DNA of 33,541 nt from JBKPRX01 sp046734795 (lineage in GTDB: Bacteria; Actinomycetota; Thermoleophilia; Gaiellales; Gaiellaceae), in assembly GCA_046734795.1 (NCBI GenBank), contig JBKPRX010000006.1, positions 1 to 33,541 on the forward strand, given 5' to 3'. The position numbers and the translations under genes were made by a program. Shown here in pieces: positions 17,187-24,999 of this stretch (positions within the stretch are counted from its first letter, which is position 1; each line of letters opens with the position of its first letter). The notes beneath the pieces are model-generated. The model saw nothing but the letters and a program-made list of their open reading frames with translations. It was not told where the DNA came from and ran no database searches.

Positions 17187-18929
17187 CTAACGCCGAACCG
17201 AGAGCTTCTGGAGGCGACTGTTGCCGCTGTCGGTGACGAAGAGGTCGCCGTGGGCGTCGATCGCGATGCCCGCGGGCTGATGGAATCTGCCGGGGAGAGA
17301 GCCTGGCAGTCCCCACGCGTTGAGCAGCTGCCCCGAAGGCGAGAGCTTCTCGACCCGGCCCGCTGCGATGTTCGGCACGTAGAGGTTCCGCTGACGATCG
17401 AGTGCTATCGCGGTGAGACGCGGCCACGAGCGTGAGCCGACGCGGCTGATCGCGACTCGGTTCCCAGTCAGCGAGATCCGCTGGATGCCGTAGCGGAGGT
17501 TCGGTAACAACTCGGCAGCGTAGAGGGATCCCGCCGCATCCACGGCTAACGGCCCGTCGGCCACGGTGCCCGAGTCGCCAGGCAGCATCCAGGTCGAGAC
17601 CAGGTGCCCTCGCCAGAGCTTGTCGACGCAGAGCCCGGAACAGTCGCCCAGCGCATACAGGTCGCCGCGCGCGTCGGCGGTGATGCGAGCCGCAGGATGC
17701 GCAAGCGGCCATTGACCGACCAACCGTCCGCTCGGCGTGTACTCGCGCAGGACCGACTGGCCGGGATACGCAACGACGTAGACGTTGCCGCGCGCATCGA
17801 CGCCGATGCCGTGACCGACGCTTGCGTTCCACCCGGCGAGTGGCTTGCCCGTCGGCGAGAGCCGCTGAAGCGTCACCCCCTGCGCACGAAGGTCGTCGAC
17901 GTAGATGTTTCCGCGAGCGTCAAGCGCGACATCCCACGGCAAAACGACGCGTCCCCGGCCGCTGCCGCCCGCACCCCACTGCCGAAGCGTCTGCCCGCGC
18001 GACGACACCTTGACGAGACGGTTGCTCTCGTCTTCGGCGACGTAGACGTTTTGGTGACGGTCGACCGCGATGCCGACAATCGACGTGAACCGTGGGCTCG
18101 TCCAACGAGCGACCACACGTCCGGAGGGATCGAGGCTCACGAGCGTGCCGCCGCGTCCGACGTAGATGCGTCCGCCGCTCGCCGCGAGCGTCCCGCCGAC
18201 GTCCTGCCACGTTGCGAGCCGCTCGCCGGACGACGAGAGCTTCTGCACGAACCAGTGCTGCTGGTAACCGGGATGGCTGCTGTCCGGCCACCAGCCGGCG
18301 GCGTAGACGTAGCCGCGCGAATCTCCGGCGACCGATACGAGCGTGACCCCCGGCCGACCCGCCTCCTCGATCTGCCAGCGGGCCTGGACTGCACCGCGCG
18401 ACGAGAGCTTGAGGATCTCGCCCCCGCTTCCCGCTACCAGCACGCTCCCGCCGTCGACGACGGCGAGGCTCAGGGGTTCGGTGAGCTCGGGGTGCCAGGC
18501 GGCGACGAAGCTGCCATTCGACGAGAACACGTTGATCCTGTCGTTGCCCGGATCGGCGACGTAGACGACGCCGGCCTTGCTCACGGCGATGCTGCCCGGG
18601 CCGAGCGCGTCACACGCGGCACACCCTCTCGTCGGACCGAACAAGCCTGGACGCGCCCCCGCTCCGCCCCAAGACGCCACAACCTTGCCCGCCCTCGAGA
18701 GCTTGGCGATCCGGAAGTTCCCGGAATCCGAGAGGTAGATGTTCCCGCCACCATCGGCCGCCACACCGGCCGGCCGATAGAAGACGGGGCCGTGCCTTGC
18801 GAGACCCACCACCGACCAGCCGCTGCCGGACGAGCGCGCGTCCGCCCCGGCCAGCCCTGCGACTGACGCGAAGAGGCCGCAACCGACGGCTGCCCCGACG
18901 GCGGCGCGTGACCTCAGGATCCCGCTCAT
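17187..18929 (-). CDS. Secreted NHL-repeat beta-propeller protein
   Basis: A 580-aa exported protein. The N-terminus (RSRAAVGAAVGCGLFASVAG and LAGADARS) is a signal peptide. The body is a chain of NHL-type repeats, each with a PxGVAxDxxGNxYVxDxxNxRIxKLSxxG pattern, for example GVAADGGGNIYLSDSGNFRI, GIAVDRHQNVYVAEDESNRL, DVALDARGNIYVDD and GIAIDAHGDLFVTDSGNSRL. At least ten blades can be counted, enough for one or two propellers. No catalytic motif is seen; NHL domains usually bind proteins, carbohydrate or RNA. ATG 18929 with AAGGA six bases upstream gives a clean signal peptide; a GTG twelve codons upstream is possible. It stands between tRNA-His plus palindromic repeats and tRNA-Arg. Confidence 0.9.
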   Translation of the reverse strand: MSGILRSRAAVGAAVGCGLFASVAGLAGADARSSGSGWSVVGLARHGPVFYRPAGVAADGGGNIYLSDSGNFRIAKLSRAGKVVASWGGAGARPGLFGPTRGCAACDALGPGSIAVSKAGVVYVADPGNDRINVFSSNGSFVAAWHPELTEPLSLAVVDGGSVLVAGSGGEILKLSSRGAVQARWQIEEAGRPGVTLVSVAGDSRGYVYAAGWWPDSSHPGYQQHWFVQKLSSSGERLATWQDVGGTLAASGGRIYVGRGGTLVSLDPSGRVVARWTSPRFTSIVGIAVDRHQNVYVAEDESNRLVKVSSRGQTLRQWGAGGSGRGRVVLPWDVALDARGNIYVDDLRAQGVTLQRLSPTGKPLAGWNASVGHGIGVDARGNVYVVAYPGQSVLREYTPSGRLVGQWPLAHPAARITADARGDLYALGDCSGLCVDKLWRGHLVSTWMLPGDSGTVADGPLAVDAAGSLYAAELLPNLRYGIQRISLTGNRVAISRVGSRSWPRLTAIALDRQRNLYVPNIAAGRVEKLSPSGQLLNAWGLPGSLPGRFHQPAGIAIDAHGDLFVTDSGNSRLQKLSVRR

Positions 18930-19145
18930 CCGCCGTCCTTGAACTCGCGATGGCGCCAGAGTCACTCCTTTTCCTTTCTCGCCGAGCTCGGTGGCCGGAG
19001 GGCACCGTGACGGCATCCTGCGAGGCCAAAGCGAGCGTCGCGGGTCCGTTGCGTCCACGCATCGGGTACGACGCTGATTTGCACCTGCGGTTTCTGCGCC
19101 GAGAACGCGGAGCGTCACGGTGACGCCCGGCGCTCGGTCCAAGCC
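18930..19145. other. Upstream region of the NHL gene with a perfect inverted repeat
   Basis: No credible gene. It contains the perfect inverted repeat GCGTCAC-G-GTGACGC at 19112-19126, about 185 bases upstream of the NHL gene start. This could be an operator or a hairpin. The Shine-Dalgarno-like AAGGA of the NHL gene lies at the left edge. Confidence 0.4.
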
Positions 19146-19324
19146 GGGGAACCTCCCGGTTCGGGGAACCTCCCGGTTCCGCCCGGCCCCTTCCATTGGT
19201 CCGCTCGCGAACGCGCGAGCTGGTGCAGCACCCCGGGGGAACCTCCCGCTCCCGAACCCCCCGCACTGGTCCGCTTACGCGGACGCGCTGCTTCCGGAGC
19301 TGGGGGAACCTCCCGGTTCCCCCA
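19146..19324. repeat. Cluster of four GGGGAACC-TCCC-GGTTCCCC palindromic repeats in about 70-bp units
   Basis: Copies lie at 19146-19162, 19163-19180, 19235-19253 (diverged, GCTCCC in the right arm) and 19302-19323. The last is a perfect hairpin with ten-base arms (TGGGGGAACC / GGTTCCCCCA, 19301-19324) and a four-base loop. Between them a second element recurs: CATTGGTCCGCTCGCG (about 19194), CACTGGTCCGCTTACGCG (about 19264) and a degenerate CACTGACTTCGCG (about 19334). The units are thus roughly 67-73 bases long. Read on the minus strand each unit is GCGGACCARTG ... GGGAACCGGGAGGTTCCCC. The cluster sits between tRNA-His and the NHL gene, in the direction of tRNA transcription. Confidence 0.85.
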
Positions 19325-19365
19325 GTCCCCCTCCACTGACTTCGCGGACATGGCGCTACGCGCCA

Positions 19366-19439
19366 GGTGGCGGAGGGGACTCGAACCCCCGACCACCGGG
19401 ACCACAACCCGGGGCTCTACCAACTGAGCTACCGCCACC
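19366..19439 (-). tRNA. tRNA-His (GUG)
   Basis: Cloverleaf with the extra 5' G(-1) at 19439 opposite C73, acceptor GTGGCGG/CCGCCAC, D-arm GCTCAGTTGGTAGAGC, anticodon stem around TTGTGGT (anticodon GTG) and T-arm GGGGGTTCGAGTCCCCT. CCA is not encoded. Confidence 0.98.
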
Positions 19440-19505
19440 GCGAACGCCGCTCATCCTAGCGAGGCGTTCGCGGGGCGATAGCGCGCGCAAGGTGCGAGGC
19501 GCGCG

Positions 19506-20090
19506 TTACGACGGAGTTGCAGCCGCGTTCACGACACGCGGCTCATGCACGCCTTCGGCGAACTCTTCGATCATCTTGCGGTTGAACGCCGGAATGTCGT
19601 CGGGCTTGCGGCTCGTGACGATCCCGCTGTCGACGACCACCTCCTTGTCGACCCACTCGCCGCCCGCGTTCTCGATGTCGGTGCGCAGCGTCGGCCATGA
19701 CGTGAGCGTGCGACCGCGCGCAAGACCCGACTCCACGAGCATCCAGGGCCCATGGCAGATCACTGCCATCGGCTTGCCGGACTCGCCGAACTCGCGCACG
19801 AAGTGCACTGCGTTCTCGTCGCCGCGCAGCTGATCCGGATTGCCGACACCGCCGGGAATGAGGAGCGCGTCGTAGTCGGCGACGCTTACTTCCTCGACCG
19901 TCCGATCGACCTTGACCTTGTTCGCCGGATCGAAATGATCGAAGCCCTGAATCTGGCCTTCGTCGATCGAGATGACCTCAATTGTCGCACCCTCCTCCTC
20001 GAGCGCCTTCCTCGGCTCTTCGAGCTCAACGCGCTCGAACATGTCGGCCGCGAGGATCGCGATTCTCTTGCCTTCGAGCTTTCCCGCCAC
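19506..20090 (-). CDS. DJ-1/PfpI family protein (class I glutamine amidotransferase-like)
   Basis: A 194-aa cytosolic protein of the PfpI/YhbO type. Key features are the opening strand KRIAILAADMFERVELEEP (with the acidic residue that sits next to the active cysteine), ALLIPGGVGNPDQLRGDE, and the nucleophile elbow AVICHGPWMLVESG (Cys in CHGP). A C-terminal SRKPDDIPAFNRKMIEEF is also typical of this family. Members are described as stress-related, acting on glyoxal-type damage or as peptidases; the specific activity here is not known. GTG 20090 follows AGGAGG with an eight-base spacer. It is divergent from the riboswitch-glyA transcript. Confidence 0.93.
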   Translation of the reverse strand: MAGKLEGKRIAILAADMFERVELEEPRKALEEEGATIEVISIDEGQIQGFDHFDPANKVKVDRTVEEVSVADYDALLIPGGVGNPDQLRGDENAVHFVREFGESGKPMAVICHGPWMLVESGLARGRTLTSWPTLRTDIENAGGEWVDKEVVVDSGIVTSRKPDDIPAFNRKMIEEFAEGVHEPRVVNAAATPS

Positions 20091-20143
20091 GCGTGAACCT
20101 CCTCGGATCGGTTACTCCGTCTTCGTTCCCGGATCCGCCCGCG

Positions 20144-20149
20144 GTACAC
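20144..20149 (+). promoter_or_regulatory. Probable -10 element for the glyA transcript
   Basis: TACACT lies seven bases before the first base of the riboswitch P1 stem (20156), which fits transcription starting at the aptamer edge. The -35 region (about 20121-20126, CTTCGT) is weak. Confidence 0.5.
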
Positions 20150-20155
20150 TCGCCC

Positions 20156-20236
20156 GGCTGCCGTGACTGGCGCGGACAAGGTGGAGCACCACCGGGGAGC
20201 GGCAGCCTGAGCCAGCCGCGCGCCTGGGCGTCACCG
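20156..20236 (+). ncRNA. ZTP riboswitch (pfl motif) upstream of glyA
   Basis: Matches the pfl/ZTP aptamer closely. The outer stem GGCTGCC (20156-20162) pairs perfectly with GGCAGCC (20201-20207). GTGACTGGCG (20163-20172) is the conserved 5' internal loop. GGTGG-AGCA-CCACC is the hairpin, CGGGGAGC follows, and the distal hairpin ends with the conserved CGCCTGGGCG (20221-20230). The class senses ZMP/ZTP, a sign of 10-formyl-tetrahydrofolate shortage, and activates folate and purine genes. glyA, which supplies one-carbon units, is a known target type. The aptamer ends about ten bases before the glyA Shine-Dalgarno, suggesting control of translation initiation. Confidence 0.95.
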
Positions 20237-20252
20237 TCGTGAGGAGGTGCTC

Positions 20253-21536
20253 ATGAGCGCACAAACTGCAAGCCGGCCGGCCGTCCATCCCTTCGTCTCC
20301 GACGTCGATCCCGAAGTCGCGTCGCTCCTCGAACGCGAGCTCGACCGACAGGCCGGGACGATCTCGCTCATCCCGTCGGAGAACTACGTCTCGCGTGCGG
20401 TACTCGACGCGATGGGCAGCGTGTTCACGAACAAGTACTCCGAGGGGTACGCGGGCAAGCGCTACTACGAAGGCCAGCAGATCGTCGACGAGCTCGAGCC
20501 GCTCGCGGCGGCGCGCGCGCAGCAGCTCTTCGGCATCGATCACGCGAACGTGCAGCCCTATTCCGGCTCGCCCGCGAACTTCGCCGTCTACTACGCGTAT
20601 CTGCAACCGGGCGACGCGGTGCTCGGAATGTCGCTCCCGATGGGCGGCCACCTCACGCACGGAGGCGCTGCGTCGATCACCGGGAATTGGTTCCGTCCCA
20701 TCGGGTACGGCGTGCGGCGCGACACGGGCCGGATCGACTTCGACGAGGTGCGCGAGCTCGCATTGCGCGAACGGCCGAAGCTGATCCTCTGCGGTGGCAC
20801 GGCGATCCCGCGCGAGATCGACTTCGCGGCATTTGCCGAGATCGCGCGCGAGGTCGATGCGCTTCTCGTTGCGGACGTTGCGCACATCGCCGGGTTGATC
20901 GCGGGCGGGGCGCACTCGTCACCGGTCGGACATGCTCCGGTGATCACGACGACGACGCACAAGACGCTGCGCGGTCCGCGCGGCGCGATGATCCTGTGCG
21001 ACGAGACGCACGCACCGGCGGTCGACCGCGCTGTCTTTCCGGGTCTGCAAGGCGGACCGCACAACCACACCACTGCGGCGATCGCGGTCGCGCTCGGTGA
21101 AGCGATGCGGCCCGAGTTCGCGGACTACGCCCGCCAGATCGTCGCGAATGCGCAGGCGCTCGCCGAAGCGTTGCTCGAGCGCGGCTTCGACCTCGTTTCC
21201 GGCGGAACCGACAACCACCTGATCCTCGTCGACCTCACGTCGAAGGACGTCACCGGCAAGGTCGCCGCGAAAGCGCTCGACCGCGCGCGCATCACGACGA
21301 ACTTCAACACAGTGCCGTTCGAGCAGCGAACCGCGTTCGACCCCTCGGGAATCCGGCTCGGCACGCCGGCGGTGACGACGCGCGGCATGGGCGAGCTCGA
21401 GATGCGGGTGATAGCAGCGTGGATCGACGAAGGCGTCGAAGCCGCGAGGCGAGACGACGAGGAGACGCTCGGGCGCATCGGTCGCGAGGTCGCCGAGCTC
21501 ACTGCGGCCTTCCCGATCCCCGGGAGCGGCGTGTGA
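20253..21536 (+). CDS. glyA: Serine hydroxymethyltransferase
   Basis: PLP enzyme interconverting serine plus tetrahydrofolate with glycine plus methylene-tetrahydrofolate, the main source of one-carbon units. The 427-aa protein has family length. It contains SLIPSENYVSRAVLDAMGS, NKYSEGYAGKRYYEGQQIVD, NVQPYSGSPANFAVYYAYL, LVADVAHIAGLIAGG, and the PLP-lysine motif VITTTTHKTLRGPRGAMILC. ATG 20253 is chosen because GAGGAGG (20241-20247) lies five bases upstream; an in-frame GTG at 20247 overlaps that site. Regulated by the upstream ZTP riboswitch. The next gene starts inside its stop codon region. Confidence 0.98.
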   Translation: MSAQTASRPAVHPFVSDVDPEVASLLERELDRQAGTISLIPSENYVSRAVLDAMGSVFTNKYSEGYAGKRYYEGQQIVDELEPLAAARAQQLFGIDHANVQPYSGSPANFAVYYAYLQPGDAVLGMSLPMGGHLTHGGAASITGNWFRPIGYGVRRDTGRIDFDEVRELALRERPKLILCGGTAIPREIDFAAFAEIAREVDALLVADVAHIAGLIAGGAHSSPVGHAPVITTTTHKTLRGPRGAMILCDETHAPAVDRAVFPGLQGGPHNHTTAAIAVALGEAMRPEFADYARQIVANAQALAEALLERGFDLVSGGTDNHLILVDLTSKDVTGKVAAKALDRARITTNFNTVPFEQRTAFDPSGIRLGTPAVTTRGMGELEMRVIAAWIDEGVEAARRDDEETLGRIGREVAELTAAFPIPGSGV

Positions 21537-22015
21537 GCCTCGCGATCCGCGCCGCGGGTCCCGACGACGCAGCCGAGATCCACCGGCTGATCCGCGCGCT
21601 GGCCGAGTACGAGCGCGAGCCCGCTGCGGTGGAGGCGACGCCCGAGTCGCTCGCCGCGCAGATGCGCGAGAACCCGCCGCCGTGGGAAGCCCTGCTGGCC
21701 GAACGCGACGGACGCGTCGTCGGCCTGGCGCTCTTCTTCCACAACTTCTCGACGTGGACCGGGCGCCGCGGTCTCTACCTCGAGGATCTCTACGTGGAAG
21801 AGAGCGAACGCGGTCGCGGCACCGGACGCGCACTGATGCAGGCCGTCGCGCGCGTCGCGGTCGAGCGCGACTGCGGCCGCTTCGAGCTTGCCGTGCTCGA
21901 CTGGAACACGCCTTCGATCGACTTCTATCGCGCGCACGGCGGCGAGGCGATGGACGACTGGATCGTCTATCGCTTCAGCGGCGACGCCCTCGCGCGATTG
22001 GCGTCGGGCGACTGA
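21533..22015 (+). CDS. GNAT family N-acetyltransferase, diamine-acetyltransferase-like
   Basis: A 160-aa GCN5-related acetyltransferase. Motif A is EESERGRGTGRALMQAVARV (acetyl-CoA pyrophosphate loop R/Q-x-x-G-x-G/A), preceded by GLYLEDLYV and followed by VLDWNTPSIDFYRAHGGEAM. The LEDLYV and LDWNxPxIxFY combination is typical of the spermidine/spermine (SSAT)-like branch, so an amine substrate is likely, but this is inference. GTG 21533 overlaps the glyA stop (GTGTGA), indicating translational coupling to glyA. Confidence 0.9.
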   Translation: MSLAIRAAGPDDAAEIHRLIRALAEYEREPAAVEATPESLAAQMRENPPPWEALLAERDGRVVGLALFFHNFSTWTGRRGLYLEDLYVEESERGRGTGRALMQAVARVAVERDCGRFELAVLDWNTPSIDFYRAHGGEAMDDWIVYRFSGDALARLASGD

Positions 22016-22083
22016 CGTCCGACCGATGAGTCCGAGCCCGAACGCGGATTGAAGAGATGCAACCGATCCGCGAGGAGGCAACC

Positions 22084-22488
22084 ATGGCTGACGTAACTGC
22101 AGCGACCTTCGATGAGATGGAGCCGATGTTCGGCGGCGTGGCGCGTCGTGCACGTGCGACGCTCGGCGTCACGTCCGTCGGGATGCAGGTCTTCACGCTG
22201 CCGCCGAACTGGGACGGCTATCCCGAGCACAACCACGGCGCGAACGCGATCGACCCGAACCAGGAAGAGGTCTATATCCCTGTCGAAGGTTCTGCGACGC
22301 TCGTCGCCGACGGTGAGAGCATCCAGCTGGAGCCCGGGATGATGGTGCGCGTCGGCGTGGACCAGAAACGGAAGATCGTGCCCGGACCGAACGGCGTGCG
22401 CTTCATCGCGCTCGGCGGCGCACCCGGCACGTTCGAGGCGTCACCGTGGTGGGAGCTTGGTGGACCGATGCCGCCGGCGAAGACGTGA
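22084..22488 (+). CDS. Small cupin-domain protein
   Basis: A 134-aa single-domain cupin. Cupin motif 1 resembles YPEHNHGANAIDPNQEEVYI PVEG (His, His, Glu as likely metal ligands) and motif 2 is LEPGMMVRVGVDQKRKIVPG, a variant with the usual second-motif His replaced or displaced. Enzymatic versus binding role is unknown. ATG 22084 follows AGGAGG (about 22072-22077). Its TGA ends two bases before the sigma factor ATG, so the two are co-transcribed and perhaps functionally linked. Confidence 0.85.
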   Translation: MADVTAATFDEMEPMFGGVARRARATLGVTSVGMQVFTLPPNWDGYPEHNHGANAIDPNQEEVYIPVEGSATLVADGESIQLEPGMMVRVGVDQKRKIVPGPNGVRFIALGGAPGTFEASPWWELGGPMPPAKT

Positions 22489-22490
22489 CG

Positions 22491-23453
22491 ATGCCGGAGC
22501 TCGAGGACCGCGAGCTTCTCTCCGCTGCGCAAGCCGGGGACGAAGAAGCCTTCGTCCGTCTCACCTCGCCGCATCGCGATGTGCTGCACCGGCACGCGTA
22601 CCGCATGCTCGGCTCGCTCCACGACGCCGACGACGCACTCCAGGAGACGATGCTCCGCGCCTGGCGCGGCCTCGACCGGTTCGAGCCGCGCGCGCCGGTG
22701 CGTGCGTGGCTCTACCGGATCGCGACGAACGTCTCGCTGCGGATGCTGGAGCAGCGCGGGCGTCGAGACGATCTCGCGTACGTCGAGCCATACCCGGAAC
22801 CCGCGGGAAGCAGCGACGAGCCGGCTGCAACAGCCGAGGAGCGCGAGACGATCGGGCTCGCGTTCGTGGCGGCAGTCCAGCTCTTGCCGCCGAAGCAGCG
22901 CGCGGTCCTTCTCCTTCGCGACGTGCTCGACTGGTCGGCGAGCGAAGTCGCGACCTTTCTCGACGACTCGACCGCAGCGGTGAACAGCGCACTTCAACGC
23001 GCACGCGACCGGCTCGCGCGAGAACGACGGGAAGGAGCGCTCGCACGCGACAACGTTGCCGCTCCTTCGGTCGAGGCGAGTGTCATGCGCGAGTTTCAGA
23101 CCGCGTGGGACGCCGTGGACGTCGAGCGTCTCGTCAAGGTGCTCGCCGAGGGCGCACTGATGACGATGCCGCCCGAGCGCGTTCGCATCAAGGGCGCGGA
23201 AGCAATCGCCGGATTCTTCGCAACGCAGCCCCTCGAAGGACGGCTCGACCGGATCAGGTTGGTTCCTGCACGCGCCAACGGGCAACCGGCACTCGCGGCG
23301 TACGCGGACGAAGGCGGTCGCGGCCGGTTCGACGCGTACGGACTCATGGTCTTCGCGATCGACGGTGAGCGGATCGTGAGCATCACCGGTTTCCGGCAGC
23401 GCCCGGACCTGTTCGAGCGGCTCGGCCTTCCGGTCGCACTCACAAACGACTGA
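22491..23453 (+). CDS. ECF sigma factor, SigG-like, with C-terminal SnoaL-like domain
   Basis: A 320-aa extracytoplasmic-function sigma factor. Region 2 is visible as HAYRMLGSLHDADDALQETM then LRAWRGLDRFEPRAPVRAWL and YRIATNVSLRML. Region 4 is LLPPKQRAVLLLRDVLDWSA then SEVATFLDDSTAAVNSALQR. From about residue 200 a SnoaL/NTF2-like domain follows (FQTAWDAVDVERLVKVLAEG ... ALMTMPPE ... GAEAIAGFFATQPLEG ... DAYGLMVFAIDGERIVSITG). This architecture belongs to the mycobacterial SigG / TIGR02960-type group, in which the C-terminal domain is thought to modulate activity in place of a classical anti-sigma factor. No anti-sigma gene is adjacent. It lies between a cupin and a thioesterase gene in one run. 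Confidence 0.93.
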   Translation: MPELEDRELLSAAQAGDEEAFVRLTSPHRDVLHRHAYRMLGSLHDADDALQETMLRAWRGLDRFEPRAPVRAWLYRIATNVSLRMLEQRGRRDDLAYVEPYPEPAGSSDEPAATAEERETIGLAFVAAVQLLPPKQRAVLLLRDVLDWSASEVATFLDDSTAAVNSALQRARDRLARERREGALARDNVAAPSVEASVMREFQTAWDAVDVERLVKVLAEGALMTMPPERVRIKGAEAIAGFFATQPLEGRLDRIRLVPARANGQPALAAYADEGGRGRFDAYGLMVFAIDGERIVSITGFRQRPDLFERLGLPVALTND

Positions 23454-23488
23454 CGCAGATCGCGCCTCGCCGCAGCGAGGATGCGAGC

Positions 23489-24307
23489 GTGGCCGATGCG
23501 CACCCGTTCGACGTCGCGACCGCAGTCGAGCCGGCAGGCGAGCACCGGTGGCTGACGCCGCTCGACCCGAAGTGGTTCGGCGCGGGTCCGCACGGCGGGC
23601 ACCTCGCCGCACAGATGCTGCGCGCGATGCAGGCGGAAGTTGCCGACACGGCGCTGACGCCACGCACGTTGACGACGCACTTCCTCACGCGCGGCGAGCC
23701 GGGCGAGCTGCTCGTGGAAACGACCGTCGAGCGGATGGGCCGCAGCCTCGCGACCGTGAGCGCGCGCGGGGTTCAAGACGGAAGGATCGTCGCGCTCGCG
23801 GTTGCAGCGCTCGGACGCGATCGCCGCGGGCCGGAGCTCGGCGGCGCGACGATGCCGGACGTTCCGCCGCCCAGCGAGCTGCGCGGCCCGTCGGAGCGCG
23901 CGCAATCATTCGCGCCGCCGTTCGCGCGCCACTACGAGCTCCGCTACGGGGTCGGCGCGCCGCGAACCGGCGGCGACCCGCGCACCGGTGGCTGGATTCG
24001 CCCGGTCGACCCGCGTAACCCGGATCACCTGCTGATCACCGCGCTTACGGACACCTGGATGCCGTCAGTATTCGTCACGCTCCAAGAACGGATCCCGACG
24101 ACGACCGTCGAGCTCACCGTCAACTTCCTCGGCCGCACCGACACGCTGGCAGCCGATACCTGGTTCCTGACGATGTTCGAAGCGCCGGGCTCCGCCGACG
24201 GCTACTTCCGCGAGGACGGCGAAGTCTGGAGCGAGGACGGCCGCCTCCTCGCGCGCTCGAGCCAGCTCGCGGTCTTTCTCGAAGGACGGACGTTCAGCTT
24301 CGGCTAG
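23489..24307 (+). CDS. Acyl-CoA thioesterase, TesB-like double-hotdog
   Basis: A 272-aa thioesterase-family protein. The N-terminal hotdog has WFGAGPHGGHLAAQMLRAMQ and TLTTHFLTRGEPGELLVETT, with VERMGRSLATVSARGVQDGR. The C-terminal hotdog has LLITALTDTWMPSVFVTLQE, TTVELTVNFLGRTDTL, WFLTMFEAPGSADGYFREDG, and GEVWSEDGRLLARSSQLAVF. This is the layout of the TesB / thioesterase-like superfamily. It likely hydrolyses acyl-CoA, though some actinobacterial members are only binding proteins. GTG 23489 is the assigned start; no strong Shine-Dalgarno. It follows the sigma factor by 35 bases. Confidence 0.88.
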   Translation: MADAHPFDVATAVEPAGEHRWLTPLDPKWFGAGPHGGHLAAQMLRAMQAEVADTALTPRTLTTHFLTRGEPGELLVETTVERMGRSLATVSARGVQDGRIVALAVAALGRDRRGPELGGATMPDVPPPSELRGPSERAQSFAPPFARHYELRYGVGAPRTGGDPRTGGWIRPVDPRNPDHLLITALTDTWMPSVFVTLQERIPTTTVELTVNFLGRTDTLAADTWFLTMFEAPGSADGYFREDGEVWSEDGRLLARSSQLAVFLEGRTFSFG

Positions 24308-24328
24308 GCCAGTTTCGGGTCAGACGCG

Positions 24329-24721
24329 TCAGGCGGTCGCGGCCTGGCCTGCGCCCGGAGCGCCCTGCGTCTCCGCCTCCCAGAACTCGTTCAGCTTCGT
24401 CTGGATCTGGTACTGCCAGATGATCCCGCCCACCAATGGCACGAGGACGAACAAGCCTGTCCAGCCGCTGATCGGCGCGGTCTCGCTGCCGCTTCGCTCC
24501 TTGAACATCCGACCGATGTACGACGGAAGCAGGAAGATCCCGACGACGACGAGCGACAGGAGCAATCCGACGATGCCGTTGACGCCCTGCCCGCGCCACG
24601 CCCTGATCTCTGCGTAACTCTTGTACAACCAGTACAGCTGGTAGATGCCGAACGTGACGATCGACAGGATGATCACGAACGCGACGCCTCGAACCTGACC
24701 GGCGGATCTCGAACTATTCAC
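24329..24721 (-). CDS. DUF4234-type integral membrane protein
   Basis: A 130-aa membrane protein. GVAFVIILSIVTFGIYQLYW is the DUF4234 opening, followed by LYKSYAEIRAWRGQGVNGIV, a second helix GLLLSLVVVGIFLLPSYIG, a charged loop, and a third helix GLFVLVPLVGGIIWQYQIQ ending with TKLNEFWE. Function of the family is not known. GTG 24721 with an upstream GGAGG. Converges with the thioesterase gene, 21 bases between stops. Confidence 0.85.
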   Translation of the reverse strand: MNSSRSAGQVRGVAFVIILSIVTFGIYQLYWLYKSYAEIRAWRGQGVNGIVGLLLSLVVVGIFLLPSYIGRMFKERSGSETAPISGWTGLFVLVPLVGGIIWQYQIQTKLNEFWEAETQGAPGAGQAATA

Positions 24722-24880
24722 GGTGTGCCTACCTCCATCGTGGTAACGCGGTGAGCATCGCAGGCTCCGCGGACGAGACTCAAGAGCCGAGAGAGGTTTA
24801 GCTTCGGCGGGTCACGATCTCGCAATCGCGTACGACGTGATCGATCGGGCCGGCGATCACCGGTGCGTGAGCGTCGAAGG
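24722..24880. other. Intergenic region upstream of the DUF4234 gene
   Basis: A 159-base spacer between tRNA-Arg and the DUF4234 gene. No gene or strong hairpin is evident. A TTGCGA ... TAAACC pair on the minus strand is spaced too widely (19) for a confident promoter. Confidence 0.3.
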
Positions 24881-24953
24881 CGCGCCCGGGAGGATTCGAA
24901 CCTCCGACCCGCGGATTAGAAGTCCGCTGCTCTGTCCACTGAGCTACGGGCGC
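24881..24953 (-). tRNA. tRNA-Arg (UCU)
   Basis: A 73-nt cloverleaf: acceptor GCGCCCG/CGGGCGC, discriminator G, D-arm GCTCAGTGGACAGAGC, anticodon stem GCGGA/TCCGC around CTTCTAA (anticodon TCT), T-arm GGAGGTTCGAATCCTCC. CCA is not encoded. Confidence 0.98.
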
Positions 24954-24999
24954 TCGCGGGCAAGGGTAACGGTGGGTCGCGCTGCTACGGCGCGCGCGA

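Noticed and set aside
19146..19324. CRISPR array
   Set aside because: Only four short palindromic copies with similar rather than unique spacers, irregular spacing and no cas genes.
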